Positions 6,625-15,725 of a stretch of DNA of 31,533 nt are shown one piece after another. This stretch comes from Microcystis sp. T1-4. GTDB lineage: Bacteria > Cyanobacteriota > Cyanobacteriia > Cyanobacteriales > Microcystaceae. The notes under the pieces were generated by a model. The model was not told the origin of the DNA and made no database searches. It saw nothing but the letters and a program-made list of their open reading frames with translations. Location: the NCBI RefSeq assembly GCF_000297435.1, contig NZ_CAIP01000115.1, forward strand, positions 1 to 31,533, written 5' to 3'. A program made the position numbers and the translations under genes. How positions within the stretch are numbered: the stretch's first letter is position 1; each line of letters starts with the position of its first letter.

Positions 6625-7316
6625 CAATACACTTGTTCTAGCATAGCGGTAGTAAGAGATTTTTGGCCGTGATAATAAAGACGACGATTGAGACAACCGA
6701 TCGATTTAACATAGGTAGATAGGGTTCCTAGATCGTGGGAAATAATTAAAATAGTCATCCACTCATTCAATTCTTGCAACAGGGAAAAAATACTAGCACG
6801 CATTTGGGGATCGACACTAGCAGTGGGTTCATCTAAAATCAAGAGACGGGGTTCTACCGCTAAAGCGCGAGCGATATAAACCCGTTGGCGCTGTCCTCCC
6901 GAAAGTTCAGCAATCGACCTTTTTTTCAACGCTAACATTCCCACACTATCTAAAGCTTTATCTACCCTTAACTCATCTTTTTTACTATAGCCTTGCCAGA
7001 GTTTTTTGCTGCTCAATCTCCCCATTTTCACCACCTCACCCACAGTAATGGGAAATGAGCGATCGCATTCTACAAACTGCGGCACATAACCGACTAATTC
7101 CCGACCTTTTTCGACATTTTGCCCCAAAATACTGACTTCTCCCCGCCAAGGTTTAATTAATCCCAGTAAAACCTTAAGGAGGGTAGTTTTTCCTCCTCCA
7201 TTCGGGCCGATAATTCCCAGGAAATCCAATTCTTCAATGGTTAAATTAATATCTTCGAGGATGGGTTCCTGTTCGTAGCCGGCCCAGAGATTATTAATGG
7301 TAATGATCGTTGACAT
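6621..7316 (-). CDS. znuC: Zinc/manganese ABC transporter ATP-binding protein, 3'-truncated
   Basis: ABC ATPase of the metal-uptake group, 231 residues from the ATG at 7316; a TTG two codons earlier is possible. Numbered from that TTG: Walker A GPNGGGKTT at 39-47, signature LSGGQRQR at 140-147, Walker B LLILDEP at 160-166, switch His 196. It energises import of the metal delivered by the upstream substrate-binding protein, five bases away. The protein stops at LEQVYC, where relatives continue (LEQVYG..) for 15-30 residues, and the stop codon belongs to the TTAAGTA element. No permease gene (znuB) follows. The catalytic core is complete, so it may still work with a permease encoded elsewhere. 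Confidence 0.85.
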   Translation of the reverse strand: MSTIITINNLWAGYEQEPILEDINLTIEELDFLGIIGPNGGGKTTLLKVLLGLIKPWRGEVSILGQNVEKGRELVGYVPQFVECDRSFPITVGEVVKMGRLSSKKLWQGYSKKDELRVDKALDSVGMLALKKRSIAELSGGQRQRVYIARALAVEPRLLILDEPTASVDPQMRASIFSLLQELNEWMTILIISHDLGTLSTYVKSIGCLNRRLYYHGQKSLTTAMLEQVYC

Positions 7317-7326
7317 ATACAAGCAA

Positions 7327-8262
7327 TTACTGATTTAAAACTGTGGCCATTTTTTGGGAAACTTGTCGCAGGTTTTCACTCCAATTTTCAGCAAAGGCAC
7401 TGATAGGGATTACCTGTCCCCCAATTTCCCTAGCAATAGTTTCGGCGCTTTTCTGACTAAATTCTGGTTGAGTAAAAATAACTTTAATATTCTCTTTTTT
7501 GGCCTGTTTGATTAGTTGACTTAACTGGGCAGCACTGGGTTCATTACCGTCGATTTCGATCGCAATCATCTCTAAACCGTAATCTTGGGCAAAATAGCCC
7601 CATTCGGGATGAAATACCATAAATTTTTTGTTTTTAATCCCTGCCAAGTTTTGCCGAATTTCTTGATCTAATGCGTCTAATTCCTGACTGAATTTTTCCA
7701 AGTTAGCTCGATAGATAGGTTCCTGACTGGGATCGAGTTTTGCTAGGGTTTGATAAATAGTCTTTGCTTGTGCTTTGACTCGTTTTGGTGATAACCAAAT
7801 ATGGGGATCTAGGGTGTTTTTTCCAGCTTGATGTTTTTCTTCCTTGCTGTGATCATGATCGTGATCATGATCGTGATTATGTTCTGCTGTCAAAGGGATT
7901 TTATCTACTCCTTGACTGGTATCGACGATTAACATCTGTTGGTTAACACTGTTTAAGCGATCTTTCCAGGCATCCTCTAAGGATACACCGATTTTAAAGT
8001 AGGCTTGCGATTGGGCTGTGGTTTTTAATTGTTCGGGTTTTGGTTCATAGGTGTGGGGATCTGTCCCGGGTTGAATCATGGCATTAACACTGACTCTATC
8101 ACCGCCGATGCGTTTGACGAAATATTCCTGCGGTACGATACTCACTGTCACCTGTAAGGGTGTCTTTGCTTCCTCTTCCTTGACCGAGGAATCGCTACAA
8201 GCTGTTAAGCTGGCTATAGTCAGGGTTAAAGCGATCGCTGTTAACTGGAATTTTTTACCCAT
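7327..8262 (-). CDS. znuA: Zinc ABC transporter substrate-binding lipoprotein
   Basis: A 311-residue cluster A-I metal-binding protein. The N-terminal signal ends in a lipobox (SLTAC, lipid-modified Cys22). Metal ligands by family: His70 (DPHTYEP), His154 (DPHIWLSP), His218 (FHPEWGYF) and an acidic residue near 267 (QPEF). A flexible His/Asp loop at 128-144 (HNHDHDHDHDHSKEEKH) is the hallmark of zinc-specific members; its coding DNA is a short GATCAT/GATCGT repeat. First gene of znuA-znuC. A Fur-family-like palindrome lies about 50 bp upstream, consistent with Zur control. Confidence 0.93.
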   Translation of the reverse strand: MGKKFQLTAIALTLTIASLTACSDSSVKEEEAKTPLQVTVSIVPQEYFVKRIGGDRVSVNAMIQPGTDPHTYEPKPEQLKTTAQSQAYFKIGVSLEDAWKDRLNSVNQQMLIVDTSQGVDKIPLTAEHNHDHDHDHDHSKEEKHQAGKNTLDPHIWLSPKRVKAQAKTIYQTLAKLDPSQEPIYRANLEKFSQELDALDQEIRQNLAGIKNKKFMVFHPEWGYFAQDYGLEMIAIEIDGNEPSAAQLSQLIKQAKKENIKVIFTQPEFSQKSAETIAREIGGQVIPISAFAENWSENLRQVSQKMATVLNQ

Positions 8263-8308
8263 CGGATTAACTGAGTCTGATTATGATTCTGATCTTATCA
8301 CAGTCGGT

Positions 8309-8327
8309 GAGAATCGTTATCATTCTG
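8309..8327 (-). promoter_or_regulatory. Putative Zur box upstream of znuA
   Basis: On the minus strand the site reads AGAATGATAACGATTCT, an imperfect inverted repeat (AGAAT/ATTCT) with a TGATAAC centre like Fur/Zur operators of the TGATAATNATTATCA type. It lies 47-65 bp before the znuA start, near where a promoter would be. Assignment to Zur rests on gene context. Confidence 0.5.
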
Positions 8328-8444
8328 AAAATATTTCGGTATAGATGTACTGGTTTTTCGTCCTTCGATCTTTCGCTCCCAATTAAAAAATTTTCTCTTG
8401 CTAACTAGGGCTTGACATGATATTATATAGATAATGGAAAATCC

Positions 8445-8621
8445 GTGCGCCTGCGACCCCCCTCTGGTCAAGTCAAATAAAGCCCAAAAAAATTAACCCC
8501 AAAAAGTAGTGGGTGAACTGATAACTGATACTTGCTAAGACTGCACCGGAGCAGGGAGAGGAAGCCTGAGCATTTGTACTAAAAATCCCAAGAGGCAGTA
8601 TAAAAAATTCAGTAGAGCTTA
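8445..8621 (+). ncRNA. Group II intron, 5' fragment (domain I)
   Basis: Begins GTGCGCCTGCGACCCC, matching the GTGYG start of group II introns. It continues with GTGGGTGAACTGATAACTGA, TACTTGCTAAGACTGCACCG and GAGCAGGGAGAGGAAGCCTG, the conserved domain I text of cyanobacterial introns as I remember it. It ends abruptly where a MITE begins (8622). No intron-encoded reverse transcriptase and no domain V follow. A 3' intron fragment in the same orientation lies about 9.6 kb away (to 18390). Confidence 0.7.
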
Positions 8622-8810
8622 ACTAGAGCTTGCTGAATAAATCTAAAAACCGTGTTGGGTAAGACTTTTAGACTTTTTGGGAAATCAAAAAGTACCGGAC
8701 ATGAGAGTGATCGGGGGGAAAATTAAGTAATTGACCCCCTCAAAATCGGTAAAACCCCACACCCCACACCCTGTCCCCACGAAAAACTTTTTGCCGCAAA
8801 CCCTAACTAA
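8622..8810. mobile_element. MITE family B, copy 1 (upstream of mfd)
   Basis: Left end GAGCTTGCTGAATAAATCTA, right end ACTTTTTGCCGCAAACCCT followed by AACTA; AACTA also precedes the left end, a possible 5-bp duplication. The outer about 110 bp match the copy at 26883-26998 in inverted orientation; this copy has an extra inner segment of about 80 bp (8700-8780) rich in CCCCACA. The right end is 25 bp from the mfd start codon. Confidence 0.75.
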
Positions 8811-8834
8811 AAACCGAGTGCCGAACACGAAAAA

Positions 8835-11800
8835 ATGACTTTTGCCTCCGTTATTCGCAACATTGAAAAATCGCCATTAACTGCCGAACTTATCCAAAAA
8901 CTGGAGAAAAATGGCAATTTAACCCTAACCGGCCTTGCCCGCTTACCGAAAGGATTAATAGGCACAGCTTTCGCCCGTTGTCAAGGAAAAAATCTTTTAA
9001 TTATCTGTGCCAATCTGGAAGAAGCGGCACGTTGGGCGGCACAATTAGAAGCGATGACGTGGAAAGGTGTTTTCTTTTATCCCACCTCGGAAGCTTGCCC
9101 CTACGAGAGATTTAATCGGGAATCCGAGATGATTTGGGGACAGATGCAGGTATTATCGACAATCAGTCATCAAGAGGCTGGAATGGCGATCGTTACCACC
9201 GAAAAGGCCCTGCAGCCCCATTTACCCCCTAGAGAGGTTTTCGAGAAATATAGCGATAATTTTGAGGTAGGAAGGGTTATAGAAGCCAAAAACCTCGATC
9301 TAACCCTAGCTAGATTAGGATATGAACGGGTTTCACTGGTAGAAACCGAAGGACAATGGAGTCGTCGCGGCGATATCGTTGATATTTTCCCAGTTTCGGC
9401 AGAATTACCGGTCAGGTTAGAATTTTTCGGCGATGAATTGGAAAAATTGCGAGAATTTGACCCTGCCACCCAAAGATCGCTCGATTCTATCCCCAATCTG
9501 CTTCTTACTCCCACTAGCTTCGCGGCGATGATTGCCCCTTCTCTCCCCCCGACAGTGGCCGATTATCTGGAGGCCGAAGAGCGAGAAAAATTGGCTAATG
9601 GCATTTATCCAGAGGGAATTGAGCGATTTTTAGGCTTGGCCTTCCGTCAACCTGCCTCTTTATTGGATTATCTCCCTGAAAATACCCTTATTGCCTTTGA
9701 TGAACTGGAAAGCTGTCAAGCTAGAAGCGATCGCTGGATAGAATATATTGGGGAACGCTGGCAAGAGATAGAACCAGCTTTACCGCAAATTCACCGTTCT
9801 TTTGGCGAATCTTTGGAAATATCGGCCAAATTTCCCCATCTCTACCTCTCAGAAATAGACGATCACCTCTCCGAAAATAGCCTTAATCTCTCCAGTCGTC
9901 CGATTCCCACCAATCCGGGGCAATTCGCCAAACTAGCGGAAATTTTACGGGGAAAAAGAGAGATTTATAGCGGTATTAAAGTAAATAAGTACGCTACATG
10001 GTTAATATCTGCCCAACCCTCCCGCACAGTCTCGTTATTACAGGAACACGACTGTCCGGCCCAATTTATCCCCAATCCCCTTGATTTTGGGGCGATCGAG
10101 CGATTAATCATTCAAAACACCGCTACAGCCCTAAAATACTCAGGATTAGCTGAATTAGAAGGTTTTATCCTACCCACCTATCGCATAGTCGTCGTTACTG
10201 ATCGAGAGTTCTTCGGACAACATCTTCTAAATACTGCTGGTTACGTCCGCAAACGTCGGCAAGCAGCCTCGGTACAGGTGGACGTGAACAAACTCCGTCC
10301 CCTCGATTTTGTAGTACATAAACACCATGGCATTGGGCAGTTTATCAAACTAGAAAAGCAGGAAAGCACAATTAGCGGAATAGTGCAAGGTCGAGATTAT
10401 CTAGTTATTAAGTATGCCGATGGATTATTGCGGGTTCCTGCCGATTCTGTTGATAATCTCTCCCGTTATCGTCATACAGGTAATCAAGAGCCAGAATTAC
10501 ATAAAATCTCTGGCAAAGCGTGGGAAGCGACGAAAGCTCGCGTCAGGAAGTCGATTAAGAAGTTAGCGGTTGATTTAATCAATATTTACGCCCAACGGGC
10601 CAAAAAATCGGGTTTTGCCTATCCTATGGATAATCCCTGGCAGCGGGAGTTAGAGGATTCTTTTCCCTACCAACCCACTGCCGATCAATTAAAAGCGATA
10701 CAGGATGTGAAACGGGATTTAGAAAGCGATCGCCCGATGGATCGCTTAGTCTGTGGGGATGTGGGTTTTGGTAAGACAGAAGTGGCGATTCGGGCTATTT
10801 TTAAAGCTGTCACCACGGGTCATAAACAGGTGGCTTTATTAGCACCAACAACGATTTTAACCCAACAACATTATCACACCCTAAAAGAACGTTTTGCTCC
10901 CTATCCCATTAATGTGGGTTTATTAAATCGTTTTCGCACCAATTCCGAGAAAAAAGATATCGTCCAGCGCTTGAAAACGGGGGAATTGGATATAGTAGTG
11001 GGTACTCAGTTGTTATTGAGTAAAGCGGTGGAGTTTAAAGATTTAGGATTATTGGTAATTGATGAAGAACAGCGTTTTGGTGTCAATCAAAAGGAAAAAA
11101 TTAAGGCTTTTAAAAGTAATATTGATGTGTTAACCTTGAGTGCGACACCGATTCCCCGGACTCTTTATATGTCCCTTTCTGGGGTGCGAGAAATGAGTTT
11201 AATTACCACACCTCCCCCCTCTCGTCGTCCCATTCAAACCCACCTTTCTAGTTATAATTCTGATGTGATTAGAACGGCAATTCGCAACGAATTGGATCGG
11301 GGGGGACAGGTTTTTTATGTATTACCCAGAATCGAGGGGATTGAAGAAAAAGCGGCAGCAATTCAAGGGATGATTCCTGGTGCTAGAATTGCCATCGGCC
11401 ACGGTCGTATGGATGAGTCCGAATTAGAGACCACCATGTTAGCATTTAATAATGGGGAAGCGGATATCTTAGTCTGTACGACTATTGTGGAGTCGGGGTT
11501 AGATATTCCCAGAGTTAACACGATTATCATTGAAGATGCCCAAAAATTCGGTTTAGCGCAACTCTATCAACTGCGGGGACGGGTGGGGCGATCGGGAGTA
11601 CAAGCGCACGCTTGGTTACTGTATCCAGCCAAGGCAGAACTAACAGAAACCGCTCGGGAAAGATTAAAGGCAATTCAAGAATTTACCCAGTTAGGATCGG
11701 GGTATCAATTAGCGACTAGAGATCTGGAAATTCGCGGCGCTGGTAACTTATTGGGTGCGGAACAATCAGGACAAATGGAAGCGATCGGTTTTGATCTATA

Positions 11801-12317
11801 TATGGAAATGTTACAGGAAGCTTTGCAGGAAATTCAAGGTCAAGAAATTCCCCAAGTGGAGGATACCCAAATCGATCTGAAATTAACTGCATTTATTCCT
11901 AACGATTATATATCCGATCCGGAGCAGAAAATGGATGTCTATCGGGCGATCGCTACTGCCAATTCTCAGAAAAATTTAGGACAAATTGCCGCCGATTTAG
12001 TCGATAGATACGGGGGAATTCCTTCACCGGTGGCACAATTATTTAAGGTAATCGAGTTAAAACATCTGGCTAAATCCCTCGGTTTTTCCCGCATTAAACC
12101 CGATGGAAAACAGCATATTATCCTCGAAACTCCCATGGAAGAGCCAGCGTGGAAATTATTACAAGAACACCTACCCCAACATATACAATCACGCTTTGTT
12201 TATAGTCCCAAACAGGTGACAGTTAGGGGTTTAGGATTGGTAAAACCACCACAGCAGTTAGATAGTTTATTGGACTGGTTAGCTAAATGTAAAGATGGTT
12301 TACCGACGGGCAATTAG
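8835..12317 (+). CDS. mfd: Transcription-repair coupling factor
   Basis: A full-length Mfd of 1160 residues (family about 1150). It is an ATP-driven translocase that removes RNA polymerase stalled at lesions and recruits UvrA. N-terminal UvrB-like module (residues about 1-350); RNA-polymerase-interacting CarD-like domain starting about 481 (LRPLDFVVHKHHGIGQF); RecG-like helicase with Walker A GDVGFGKTE at about 642-650, DEEQ in VIDEEQRFG at about 743, SATPIPRTL, and the VESGLDIPRVNT and QLRGRVGRS motifs; C-terminal TRCF domain from about 1010. Monocistronic. Upstream DNA is a family B MITE plus an intron fragment, so its promoter region is rearranged. Confidence 0.97.
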   Translation: MTFASVIRNIEKSPLTAELIQKLEKNGNLTLTGLARLPKGLIGTAFARCQGKNLLIICANLEEAARWAAQLEAMTWKGVFFYPTSEACPYERFNRESEMIWGQMQVLSTISHQEAGMAIVTTEKALQPHLPPREVFEKYSDNFEVGRVIEAKNLDLTLARLGYERVSLVETEGQWSRRGDIVDIFPVSAELPVRLEFFGDELEKLREFDPATQRSLDSIPNLLLTPTSFAAMIAPSLPPTVADYLEAEEREKLANGIYPEGIERFLGLAFRQPASLLDYLPENTLIAFDELESCQARSDRWIEYIGERWQEIEPALPQIHRSFGESLEISAKFPHLYLSEIDDHLSENSLNLSSRPIPTNPGQFAKLAEILRGKREIYSGIKVNKYATWLISAQPSRTVSLLQEHDCPAQFIPNPLDFGAIERLIIQNTATALKYSGLAELEGFILPTYRIVVVTDREFFGQHLLNTAGYVRKRRQAASVQVDVNKLRPLDFVVHKHHGIGQFIKLEKQESTISGIVQGRDYLVIKYADGLLRVPADSVDNLSRYRHTGNQEPELHKISGKAWEATKARVRKSIKKLAVDLINIYAQRAKKSGFAYPMDNPWQRELEDSFPYQPTADQLKAIQDVKRDLESDRPMDRLVCGDVGFGKTEVAIRAIFKAVTTGHKQVALLAPTTILTQQHYHTLKERFAPYPINVGLLNRFRTNSEKKDIVQRLKTGELDIVVGTQLLLSKAVEFKDLGLLVIDEEQRFGVNQKEKIKAFKSNIDVLTLSATPIPRTLYMSLSGVREMSLITTPPPSRRPIQTHLSSYNSDVIRTAIRNELDRGGQVFYVLPRIEGIEEKAAAIQGMIPGARIAIGHGRMDESELETTMLAFNNGEADILVCTTIVESGLDIPRVNTIIIEDAQKFGLAQLYQLRGRVGRSGVQAHAWLLYPAKAELTETARERLKAIQEFTQLGSGYQLATRDLEIRGAGNLLGAEQSGQMEAIGFDLYMEMLQEALQEIQGQEIPQVEDTQIDLKLTAFIPNDYISDPEQKMDVYRAIATANSQKNLGQIAADLVDRYGGIPSPVAQLFKVIELKHLAKSLGFSRIKPDGKQHIILETPMEEPAWKLLQEHLPQHIQSRFVYSPKQVTVRGLGLVKPPQQLDSLLDWLAKCKDGLPTGN

Positions 12318-12351
12318 ATGGGGTCCACTCTAGATCTTTGCCGGGGTGTGT

Positions 12352-12371
12352 CTGGAAGAGGTTCTTTCCAG
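12352..12371 (+). terminator. Hairpin after mfd
   Basis: CTGGAA pairs with TTCCAG around a GAGGTTCT loop, 35 bp past the mfd stop. No T-tract follows, so it is only a candidate. Confidence 0.3.
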
Positions 12372-12375
12372 TAAG

Positions 12376-12686
12376 TAGGGTTGGCTGAAAAAGTTTGTTG
12401 GTGGGCTTAGGAGTCAGGCTTCGGCCGTAAGCTCAGCGTTCGACAAAAGCTCACGCGGCTCGACTGATCTCGCCGAACGTCCGAAGTCTCGCCGAACGTC
12501 CGAGGTCCGAACGGAGTAGGGAGTTTCAGGCTTTGTTGCCCTCCTTCTTTGTACTGATTTATGTACTATAAAAAGGATAATGCCAGGTTTTTGAATGTCC
12601 CAATCCTATTTTCGCAGCATGAACATCGGATTTTAACAGGTCAAAAGCCTTATTTTAAAAGGGTTTTACCATTATTCAGCAAGCCC
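12376..12686. mobile_element. MITE family B, long copy (about 310 bp)
   Basis: Termini TAGGGTTGGCTGAAAAAGTT and ATTATTCAGCAAGCCC are inverted versions of the same end found at 8622, 17752 and 26883. The interior differs from the other copies: it is GC-rich near 12420-12520, including a 17-bp tandem TCTCGCCGAACGTCCGA at 12468 and 12487 (period 19). No ORF. It fills the gap between mfd and the LprI-like gene. Confidence 0.6.
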
Positions 12687-12689
12687 GAC

Positions 12690-13121
12690 TTAGAGATCTC
12701 CATTTTCTAAATATCTCCGTAAATCTTTGGTGCGCTGCTCGGTGACATCTGCCAAACAATTACTGTAAATCATGGGAGCTATAGAGCCTCCCTCAAACTC
12801 ACTTCTTTCAAATTCGCAACTGCTGTCTCTAAACTTAATCCAAGCTTGTTGGGCGGTAATTAATTTTTGTTTGCGAGCAGCTGACAGTTTTGGCAGTAGT
12901 TGTCGATAAACTTGATTTAACTTGCGATCGGCGTTTTGATAGGCTATGCCAGCACAAATGTTCATTTCGCTTTGAGTCTGGGGATTGTTACAGTTAGGGC
13001 GTTGAGCTAGTTGCAACTCCGTCGCTCCAGATGTGGGACTTGCAATGCCAGGGGTAGTCATCCCGACGGCCAATAAACTGGCTATGCTTAATACGGTTAG
13101 CGAAAACTCGCCCATGGCCAT
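12690..13121 (-). CDS. LprI/DUF1311-family secreted protein
   Basis: A 143-residue protein with an N-terminal signal peptide (FSLTVLSIASLLAVGMTTPG, likely cleaved after an Ala near 27) and a C-terminal LprI domain: CNNPQTQSEMNICAG, then ADRKLNQVYRQLL, AQQAWIKFRDSSCEFE and SNCLADVTEQRTKDLR. Conserved Cys residues probably form disulfides in the periplasm. Family members have been linked to lysozyme inhibition, but function here is not proven. The end of the family B element lies 4 bp beyond its stop. Confidence 0.85.
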   Translation of the reverse strand: MAMGEFSLTVLSIASLLAVGMTTPGIASPTSGATELQLAQRPNCNNPQTQSEMNICAGIAYQNADRKLNQVYRQLLPKLSAARKQKLITAQQAWIKFRDSSCEFERSEFEGGSIAPMIYSNCLADVTEQRTKDLRRYLENGDL

Positions 13122-13259
13122 TTACTCTAATGATGGTAAGAATAGGATAACAGAAATGCGATCAAAGCGATCGGACGGAAAATCAGTTTGTTTTGGCTGA
13201 GTTTATTTCTTAGGTGAGGATATTGTCTGACCGTTATTGAGAATATCGGGAATCGGTAA

Positions 13260-14178
13260 CTAAAAAACCCAGACGGGAACTCTTTTGTAAGCGGGGGTTC
13301 CACAGCGAGGCTTGATTTTAGCCTTGAATAAAATATTGGCTTCGGGGTAAAACATAAAGCCAACCCCCTCGCGAATCGGACCGAAAATAAGTTCGATATT
13401 TTCTAATTTGCCGGCATCTCCTTGGACGGTGACTCTTTGATGTTCTTGAAGGCCCGCTTTTTTGGCATCCTCGGCGTTCATTAATAAACAATGACGGTGG
13501 GGCATTCCCCAATATTTATCGCCCACTTGATAAACGACGGTCTTATGTTGTCCATAACTGCGTCCCGTTCCGAGAATCAGGGCAATTCCGGGGGCATTCT
13601 AAATTTTGTTCGATCAAAAATTTTTGTAATCCGACGAATAGGGCGGTGTCGCTACCCGGAATCGGCTGTAGGTAGAGAGTAGAAATATCGGAACCGCCCC
13701 GCAATAGGGATTTAATCGGAAAAGCGGGCGAGGAGAATTTGACCAATCCGATTTCAATTTGCGGGTTAATAATAATAATTTTACCGCCGCGATCACGAAT
13801 TTGAATTAATTCATTGATCAGGCGGGGATGATTAGCGGGGGCGTTAGAACCGATCAATACCACACAATCGGCTTGTTTTAAGCTTTCCAGACTGACCATC
13901 GAAGTTCCGGAGCCGAAAACCTGTTTTAATCCTACGGTGGAGGCGGCATGACAGAGATCGGAACAATCGGCTAAATTATTACTTCCCAATGCCAGGAAAA
14001 ATAATTGTAAGAGATAGGCGGCTTCATTAGAAGAACGTCCCGAACTATAGGAGGCAATGGTCTCGGACGGTTGACGAAAAGCTTGTTCGGCTAATCGATA
14101 AACTTCTTCCCAGCTAATACGTTGATAGTGACTTTCTCCGGTTTTTAAGAGGACGGGATAACCGAAACGACCCAAAAA
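13260..14178 (-). pseudogene. FdhF/YdeP-type molybdopterin oxidoreductase remnant
   Basis: Two pieces of one gene. 14175-13600 encodes part of the molybdopterin domain (ISWEEVYRLAEQAF, SGRSSNEAAYLLQLF, GSNAPANHPRL) up to FLIEQN. In another frame, entered at a CCCCC tract near 13597, NAPGIALILGTGRSYGQHKT leads into the C-terminal molydopterin-dinucleotide-binding domain (KYWGMPHRHCLLMNAEDAKK to the end, KRVPVWVF). Intact relatives are about 750 residues; the N-terminus and roughly 280 central residues are absent. The 5' end stops abruptly at about 14175, next to a fragment of another gene. Non-functional. Confidence 0.85.
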
Positions 14179-14358
14179 GCCCAGTCTAAACCTTACGATG
14201 AGGCCGTTGAATTGTTGGTCAAATTAAGAGACTTAGCCGAATATCAAAACCGCTTGCCCGTTTTCCAAGAGCGTCTGAACCAGATTTACGAACAGTACAG
14301 TAACCGTTCGGGATTGAAGAGGAGGTTACAAGAAGTAGGACTTACTGACAGTAAGTGA
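14170..14358 (+). pseudogene. C-terminal fragment of an unidentified protein
   Basis: An open frame without a start codon, beginning where the oxidoreductase remnant breaks off: KPYDEAVELLVKLRDLAEYQ, then FQERLNQIYEQYSNRSGLKR, ending EVGLTDSK. The helical text with hydrophobic periodicity looks like the C-terminus of a larger protein, possibly of the SWIM zinc-finger group whose C-termini look similar; this is from memory and weak. Its junction at about 14170 is probably a deletion or insertion scar. Confidence 0.5.
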
Positions 14359-14672
14359 ATCGCTCTTGAATTTTCTATGTCTCGGATAATTTCAACATGA
14401 ATTAAACAACCATGTTGAGTTTGTTGTCAACCTTCGGAGATAATCAGGTATTGATTTATGTCCATTTTTTTAAATTCCAAAAGTGTTAAGAATTATGTGC
14501 GATTGCCCCACCTCTTGACTAAGTAGGTAGAGCAAGTTTCTTTGTTCTATGTTAAGATATTGAGGGCTTCGTTTTTGGGTCTGATTTGTTGTTGTATTGA
14601 TCGGACAGTAAATGATGAGCCTTTTTCTGTCAACTCTTGAGGTTGATGCGTTTCATTGTTGAAGGCGAACCG
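14359..14672. other. Intergenic stretch upstream of the GDSL esterase gene
   Basis: No gene seen. A perfect 7-bp stem with an 11-base loop (CAACATG at 14393, CATGTTG ending 14417) follows the fragment at 14358. TTGACT at about 14516 is a possible -35 element with no well-spaced -10. Confidence 0.4.
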
Positions 14673-15725
14673 ATGAAATATTTATTAACAAAATCACTAA
14701 TTGCCACGGCGGGAATTAGCTTCTTCACTCTCCTTTCTCCTTTCAAAGCCCTAGCGGCCACCTTCGATAGTTTTCAGGTATTCGGCGATAGCTTATCGGA
14801 TCCGGGAAATTTATATCGACTAACGGGCAATTCTTACCCGCCTAGTCCCCCCTACGCGAACGGGCGCTTTTCTAACGGTTCGCTCTGGATCGAGTATTTA
14901 CAGCAGGATTTCGGACTGCCGAATAGCGCGGCGCTGAATCTTGCCTACGGCGGAGCCACCAGCGGCCAGGAGAACGTGGCCGAACTCTTGTTCGAGGGGG
15001 ATTTTCCAGGATTACTCGACGAGATCGGCGCGTTCGCCGCGAACCCGTCTCTATCAACTTTCGACGCTCGCGATCTCTTCGTCGTCTGGGCCGGAGCTAA
15101 CGACTATCTTTTCGGTTTTAGTACCGACCCCGATGTCGTAGTCGGTAACATTATCGCCGCGGTTCAAACTCTGATCTCCCCCGCGGTCGGGGCGAAAACG
15201 GTGATCGTTCCGAATCTACCAGACCTCGGGAAATTACCCAGTCAGGCGGGAATATCAGAGATGACTGATCTAGCCCTAGAGCATAATCAGAAATTAGCCA
15301 CGGCGCTTCAAGTCCTCCAAAACGCTCCCTCGACCGCGGCCACTCTGATCCCGCTAGATATCTACTCTCTCTTCGAGAACACCTACAACGATCCGTCTCG
15401 CTACGGTTTAACCAACGTCATGGACGCTTGTTTGAATACCACTACCGGGCAGATCTGCGCCAATCCCTCTGAGTATCTTTTCTGGGACAGTTTTCATCCC
15501 ACGACCGTAACCCATCAAGCGATCGCAGGTCTCGCCTCGACAACCCTCACCAGCATTCCCGAACCGGACGCGACAGGTGCGATCATTATCGTCGCTTTTG
15601 TCGGTTTGGGTGTTAAAGTGGCGCAGGTAAGGATGAAACAGCCCTGCTCTCATACTAAATCCGTTGAGTATAGGCTACATATCAGTAGAGGCACTCTTGC
15701 AATAGGTAAAAGCGGAAATAAATAA
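14673..15725 (+). CDS. SGNH/GDSL esterase with PEP-CTERM signal, tail altered
   Basis: A secreted esterase/lipase, 350 residues from ATG 14673, preferred over 14637 because a signal peptide (KYLLTKSLIATAGISFF.. cut after about Ala28) starts there. Block I FGDSLSDPGN holds the nucleophile Ser40; GAND at 141-144 is block III; DSFHP at 272-276 gives the Asp/His pair. Residues 295-323 form a PEP-CTERM sorting signal (IPEP, hydrophobic helix, basic KVAQVRMK). Such proteins normally end there; residues from about 327 are encoded by an inserted MITE (15652-15752), adding about 24 unrelated residues. Codons are richer in G and C than in neighbouring genes, suggesting transfer. Confidence 0.88.
   Translation: MKYLLTKSLIATAGISFFTLLSPFKALAATFDSFQVFGDSLSDPGNLYRLTGNSYPPSPPYANGRFSNGSLWIEYLQQDFGLPNSAALNLAYGGATSGQENVAELLFEGDFPGLLDEIGAFAANPSLSTFDARDLFVVWAGANDYLFGFSTDPDVVVGNIIAAVQTLISPAVGAKTVIVPNLPDLGKLPSQAGISEMTDLALEHNQKLATALQVLQNAPSTAATLIPLDIYSLFENTYNDPSRYGLTNVMDACLNTTTGQICANPSEYLFWDSFHPTTVTHQAIAGLASTTLTSIPEPDATGAIIIVAFVGLGVKVAQVRMKQPCSHTKSVEYRLHISRGTLAIGKSGNK

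Noticed and set aside
8412..8440. TTGACA followed by TATTATATAGATAAT as a promoter
   Set aside because: No -10 hexamer at 16-18 bp spacing; the gene it would serve is an intron relic.
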